DNA of 8,032 nt from Chromatiales bacterium (GTDB lineage: Bacteria > Pseudomonadota > Gammaproteobacteria > Chromatiales > Chromatiaceae), in assembly GCA_024762485.1 (NCBI GenBank), contig JANTHH010000126.1, positions 1 through 8,032 on the forward strand, in the 5' to 3' direction. The notes under the pieces were generated by a model. The model was given only the letters and a program-made list of their open reading frames with translations, searched no databases and was not told where the DNA came from. A program made the translations under genes and the position numbers. Below are positions 5,617 through 8,032 of the stretch, piece by piece. The number at the start of each line of letters is the position of its first letter. The stretch's first letter is position 1.

Positions 5617-6755
5617 AGGTTGGAGACCTCTTGTTTCTCGTCAGTGTTCACGAATTCAGTGACTTCCAGCTCGAAGCCGGCCAGCGCATGCAGGTGCTTG
5701 GGCGCACTCATCACGCGCATCTTGCGCACCCCCAGGTCGGTAAGGATCTGCGCCCCCACGCCGATGGTGCGCAGTTCCTCGTCATTCTTCGAGGACTTGC
5801 CGTCTGGCCGCGGCTCGATCTTCTTGCCGTGCTTGAATTCCTCGATACGATTGACGATATCCCGCGCGGTATCGTAGTTGCGCAATACCACGATAACCCC
5901 GCCACCCTCGCCGGCGACATAGTCCATCGCCGAGCGCAGCGGCCAGCCGCATTCACGCGTGCTCTCGAACAGGTCACACAGGGTGTTCTGCACGTGCACG
6001 CGCACCAGCGTCGGCTGCTCGGGATCGATCTCGCCCGTCACCAGCGCCAGGTGAATGTCATTGCCGACAATGTCCTGATAGGCATAAAGATGGAAATCGC
6101 CATGGCGGGTGGGCAGCAGGCAGTCGCTGACCTGCTCCACCGTCTTTTCATGCTTGATCCGGTACTGGATCAGATCGGCAATGGTGCCGATCTTCAGACC
6201 GTGCTCCTGGGCAAACGTCTCCAGGTCGGGCCGGCGCGCCATGGTGCCGTCCTCGTTGAGGATCTCGACGATCACCGAGGAAGGCTCCGCGCCTGCCAGA
6301 CGTGCCAGATCGCAGCCCGCCTCGGTATGCCCCGCCCGCACCAGCACCCCCCCGGGCTGGGCCATCAATGGAAAGATGTGTCCGGGCTGCACCAGGTCCT
6401 CGGGCTTGGCTTCCTTGGCCACGGCAGCGAGCACCGTGGTGGCGCGGTCGGCAGCGGAGATGCCGGTGGTCACGCCCTCGGCGGCCTCGATGGAAACGGT
6501 GAAATTGGTCGATTCGAGCTGGTTGTCGGTATTGACCATCAGTGGCAGGCGCAGCTGCTGGCAGCGCTCCCGGGTCAGGGTCATGCAGATCAGCCCCCGC
6601 CCGTACTTGGCCATGAAGTTGATGGCCTCGGGGGTGACCTTTTCCGACAGCATGACGAGGTCGCCCTCGTTTTCACGATCCTCGTCATCCATGATGATGA
6701 CCATGCGTCCCTGTCGCAGATCTTCAATGATTTCTTCGGTAGTATTCAGCGACAT
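5613..6755 (-). CDS. ribBX: DHBP synthase fused to an inactive-looking GTP cyclohydrolase II domain
   Basis: This is a 380-residue protein. Residues 1-200 are a complete 3,4-dihydroxy-2-butanone 4-phosphate synthase, which converts ribulose 5-phosphate to the four-carbon riboflavin precursor plus formate. It has DDEDRENEGDLVML (23-36), YGRGLICMTLT (51-61) and RAGHTEAGCDLARLAG (140-155). Residues 205-370 align with GTP cyclohydrolase II but lack its zinc site. Where the enzyme has RVHSEC and LRCDCG, this protein has RVHVQN (252-257) and TRECG (266-270). The catalytic QEGR block is replaced by NYDTARDI (293-300). This is the RibBX type described in Shewanella and other gammaproteobacteria, so a separate RibA is expected. 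Start ATG at 6755 gives the family-typical MSLNTTEEIIEDLRQG. The upstream open frame contains unrelated residues. The ribosome site is weak. Confidence 0.92.
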   Translation of the reverse strand: MSLNTTEEIIEDLRQGRMVIIMDDEDRENEGDLVMLSEKVTPEAINFMAKYGRGLICMTLTRERCQQLRLPLMVNTDNQLESTNFTVSIEAAEGVTTGISAADRATTVLAAVAKEAKPEDLVQPGHIFPLMAQPGGVLVRAGHTEAGCDLARLAGAEPSSVIVEILNEDGTMARRPDLETFAQEHGLKIGTIADLIQYRIKHEKTVEQVSDCLLPTRHGDFHLYAYQDIVGNDIHLALVTGEIDPEQPTLVRVHVQNTLCDLFESTRECGWPLRSAMDYVAGEGGGVIVVLRNYDTARDIVNRIEEFKHGKKIEPRPDGKSSKNDEELRTIGVGAQILTDLGVRKMRVMSAPKHLHALAGFELEVTEFVNTDEKQEVSNL

Positions 6756-6795
6756 ACTGCTGTGGTTCCAGTTGGCAAACGGCGGCGAATGGCGA

Positions 6796-6804
6796 AGTGT
6801 AACA
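6796..6804 (-). promoter_or_regulatory. Candidate extended -10 for the rib operon
   Basis: On the - strand TGTTACACT fits the TG-n-TAnnnT pattern of an extended -10 element, which can work without a good -35, and no good -35 is seen. The start of transcription would leave a leader of about 35 bases before ribBX. The whole divergent gap (6756-6822) is 67 bases, too short for an FMN riboswitch, and none is visible. A + strand TTGGCA at 6772-6777 could be a -35 for the aldolase, but no good -10 stands at the right distance. Confidence 0.25.
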
Positions 6805-6822
6805 AAGCTGCAGAAGGCGGGC

Positions 6823-7443
6823 ATGGACAAAGAAGGCGTCATCAAGTTCGAACTGCTCTACACCCCGGCCCCGCCGCTGCCCGGGGACCGAAGCCGGGCG
6901 ATCCGCCACTGGCACCAGCGCTGTCATGCGCTGGGCCTGATCGGCCGTGACAAGGCCCGTTACGGCGGTTATGCCTATGGCAACATCAGCCAGCGTCACG
7001 AAGAGGGTTTCCTGATCAGCGGCACCCAGACCGGCGGCAAGCCGATGCTGGCGCCCGAAGACATCTGCCTGGTCACCGCCTGGGATATTGACCACAACCA
7101 GGTCCGGGCACGCGGTCCCGTCAGGCCCTCATCGGAATCACTCAGCCACGCCATGCTCTACCAGCTTGACCCCGCCATCGGCTTCGTCATCCATGTCCAT
7201 GATCCATCGATCTGGCTGCACGCCCATGATCTGGGGCTGCCGACAACCCTCGCCGAGATCGCCTACGGTACGCCGGCCATGGCCGACGCAGTGGAGCAGT
7301 GCTATCGACAGGCCGGCCTGAACGGCAGCGGGGTGATCGCCATGGGTGGCCACGAGGATGGCATTCTCGCCTTCGGCGTCGAACCCGATCAGGCCGGCGA
7401 GCTGCTGCTCGATTGCCACCACCGCGCACAGGCGGTGGCATGA
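6823..7443 (+). CDS. Class II aldolase/adducin-fold protein
   Basis: This 206-residue protein has the full set of class II aldolase (FucA/AraD-type) motifs. YGNIS (52-56) and ISGTQTGG (65-72) bind the substrate phosphate. SSES (103-106) carries the acid residue Glu105, and the zinc histidines are His124 and His126 in FVIHVHD and His177 in AMGGHEDGILAFG. Family members cleave or epimerise sugar phosphates, or dehydrate methylthioribulose phosphate. This one cannot be assigned to a named enzyme from sequence. The ATG at 6823 is chosen because family similarity begins there, with GAAGG about 6 bases upstream. The long upstream open frame is antisense to ribBX. It is divergent from ribBX and overlaps the next gene by 4 bases. 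The sugar-phosphate chemistry next to RibB, which uses ribulose 5-phosphate, is suggestive only. Confidence 0.85.
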   Translation: MDKEGVIKFELLYTPAPPLPGDRSRAIRHWHQRCHALGLIGRDKARYGGYAYGNISQRHEEGFLISGTQTGGKPMLAPEDICLVTAWDIDHNQVRARGPVRPSSESLSHAMLYQLDPAIGFVIHVHDPSIWLHAHDLGLPTTLAEIAYGTPAMADAVEQCYRQAGLNGSGVIAMGGHEDGILAFGVEPDQAGELLLDCHHRAQAVA

Positions 7444-8032
7444 GACAGCGCCTGAAGTCCCTCTACCTCTGGCCATACTGGCTACTGTCGGTATTCAGCA
7501 CCGACAAGTCCTACCGCAACAATCCGATCCTCGGCAGCCGGCTGCTCAACAGCTTGGGCCTGCACGTCGCGCGGGTGGTCGTCTCCCACGGCCTGTACCG
7601 CTTTCGCCTGCTGCTGCTGACCCCGCTGGTGCCCGCCGCGGACAGACGCGAATTCCTGCGCCGGGGCTACCTGATCAAGGAAAACTTTCTGCCGCCGGAA
7701 CAGTTCGCCGCACTGCAGCAGGAGATCGCGGAATACCACGGCCCCCTCCGCGAGATCGTCGAGGGCGACACCGGCACCCAGCGGCTGTTCCTCACCGCGC
7801 AGACCCGTCGCCGGCTGCCGGCCTGCGAGCGCCTGAGCAGGCTACCCGAGCTCGACCGGCTGCTGCGCTACGCCGGCTCGAAGAACCGCCCGCCGTTTTA
7901 CTACGTGGAGAACACCCGGCAGCACGCCATCGCGAGCACCGAGCACGACCCGCAGAAGGATCTGCACATGGACACCTTCCACCCCTGCGTGAAGGGCTGG
8001 CTGTACCTCGACGAGGTCAGTGACCGCAACGG
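7440..8032 (+). CDS. PhyH-like Fe(II)/2-oxoglutarate oxygenase (partial)
   Basis: The first 197 residues are present and the gene runs off the window. Its ATG overlaps the aldolase stop (ATGA), so the two are very likely translated together. Residues 76-95 (GYLIKENFLPPEQFAALQQE) are the typical entry to the phytanoyl-CoA-dioxygenase-like fold. DLHMDTFHP (174-182) supplies the first two iron ligands, His176 and Asp178, and VKGWLYLDEVSDRNG is the strand that follows in this superfamily. The third ligand histidine and the 2-oxoglutarate-binding arginine should lie beyond 8032. The first 70 residues are an extension with WPYWLLSVFSTDKSYRNNP and a basic, Leu-rich part. I do not recognise this extension. 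It has hydrophobic patches but no clear signal peptide. The substrate is unknown; relatives hydroxylate small molecules, lipids or sugars. Confidence 0.8.
   Translation, partial: MRQRLKSLYLWPYWLLSVFSTDKSYRNNPILGSRLLNSLGLHVARVVVSHGLYRFRLLLLTPLVPAADRREFLRRGYLIKENFLPPEQFAALQQEIAEYHGPLREIVEGDTGTQRLFLTAQTRRRLPACERLSRLPELDRLLRYAGSKNRPPFYYVENTRQHAIASTEHDPQKDLHMDTFHPCVKGWLYLDEVSDRN

Noticed and set aside
6109..6822. Upstream extension of the aldolase frame
   Set aside because: These residues are Ser/Arg-rich, antisense to ribBX and unlike any aldolase; similarity begins at the ATG at 6823.
6756..6822. Possible FMN riboswitch ahead of ribBX
   Set aside because: The divergent gap is only 67 bases and shows none of the conserved helices of that element.
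5631..6950. 439-codon + strand open frame over ribBX
   Set aside because: It is antisense to ribBX and runs into the aldolase in the wrong frame, with no domain or ribosome site.

Overview
The window is GC-rich, densely coded bacterial chromosome, and every recognisable gene has the look of a gammaproteobacterium. The CsiV-family tail and the order ribB-ribH-nusB-thiL-pgpA are typical of that class, and the GC-rich third codon positions fit a Chromatiales-like or similar lineage. I cannot name a genus. I see no tRNA, rRNA, CRISPR array, insertion sequence or phage gene.

Layout. (1) Positions 1-279: 3' end of a CsiV-family gene on the + strand. (2) Positions 280-638: a short intergenic stretch. 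It holds a terminator-like hairpin, a plausible sigma-70 promoter, a Shine-Dalgarno site, a 31-codon ORF for a single-span hydrophobic peptide, and a large hairpin where convergent transcription meets. Between 280 and 380 I see nothing else. (3) Positions 6755 down to 619: ten tightly packed genes on the - strand, in order ribBX, ribH, nusB, thiL, pgpA, a secreted retropepsin-like aspartic protease, an AEC-family permease, a GIY-YIG protein, a HIT-family protein and a two-span small membrane protein. The largest gap is 53 bases and several genes overlap, so this is probably one operon or a nested set. (4) Positions 6823-8032: a divergent + strand pair with an ATGA overlap, a class II aldolase/adducin-fold protein and a PhyH-like Fe(II)/2-oxoglutarate oxygenase cut by the window edge.

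How the genes work together. RibB and RibH make and use the four-carbon precursor of riboflavin, ThiL makes thiamine diphosphate, NusB acts in transcription antitermination, and PgpA makes phosphatidylglycerol. The second half of the - strand run is accessory: proteolysis, transport, nuclease, nucleotide hydrolase and a membrane protein. The GTP-cyclohydrolase-II-like half of RibBX has lost its zinc cysteines. Neither ribD nor ribE precedes it, so at least three riboflavin steps must be encoded elsewhere.

Nothing here is clearly a new multi-gene system. The best candidates for something undescribed are the isolated 31-residue peptide unit at 412-638 and the aldolase-oxygenase pair.
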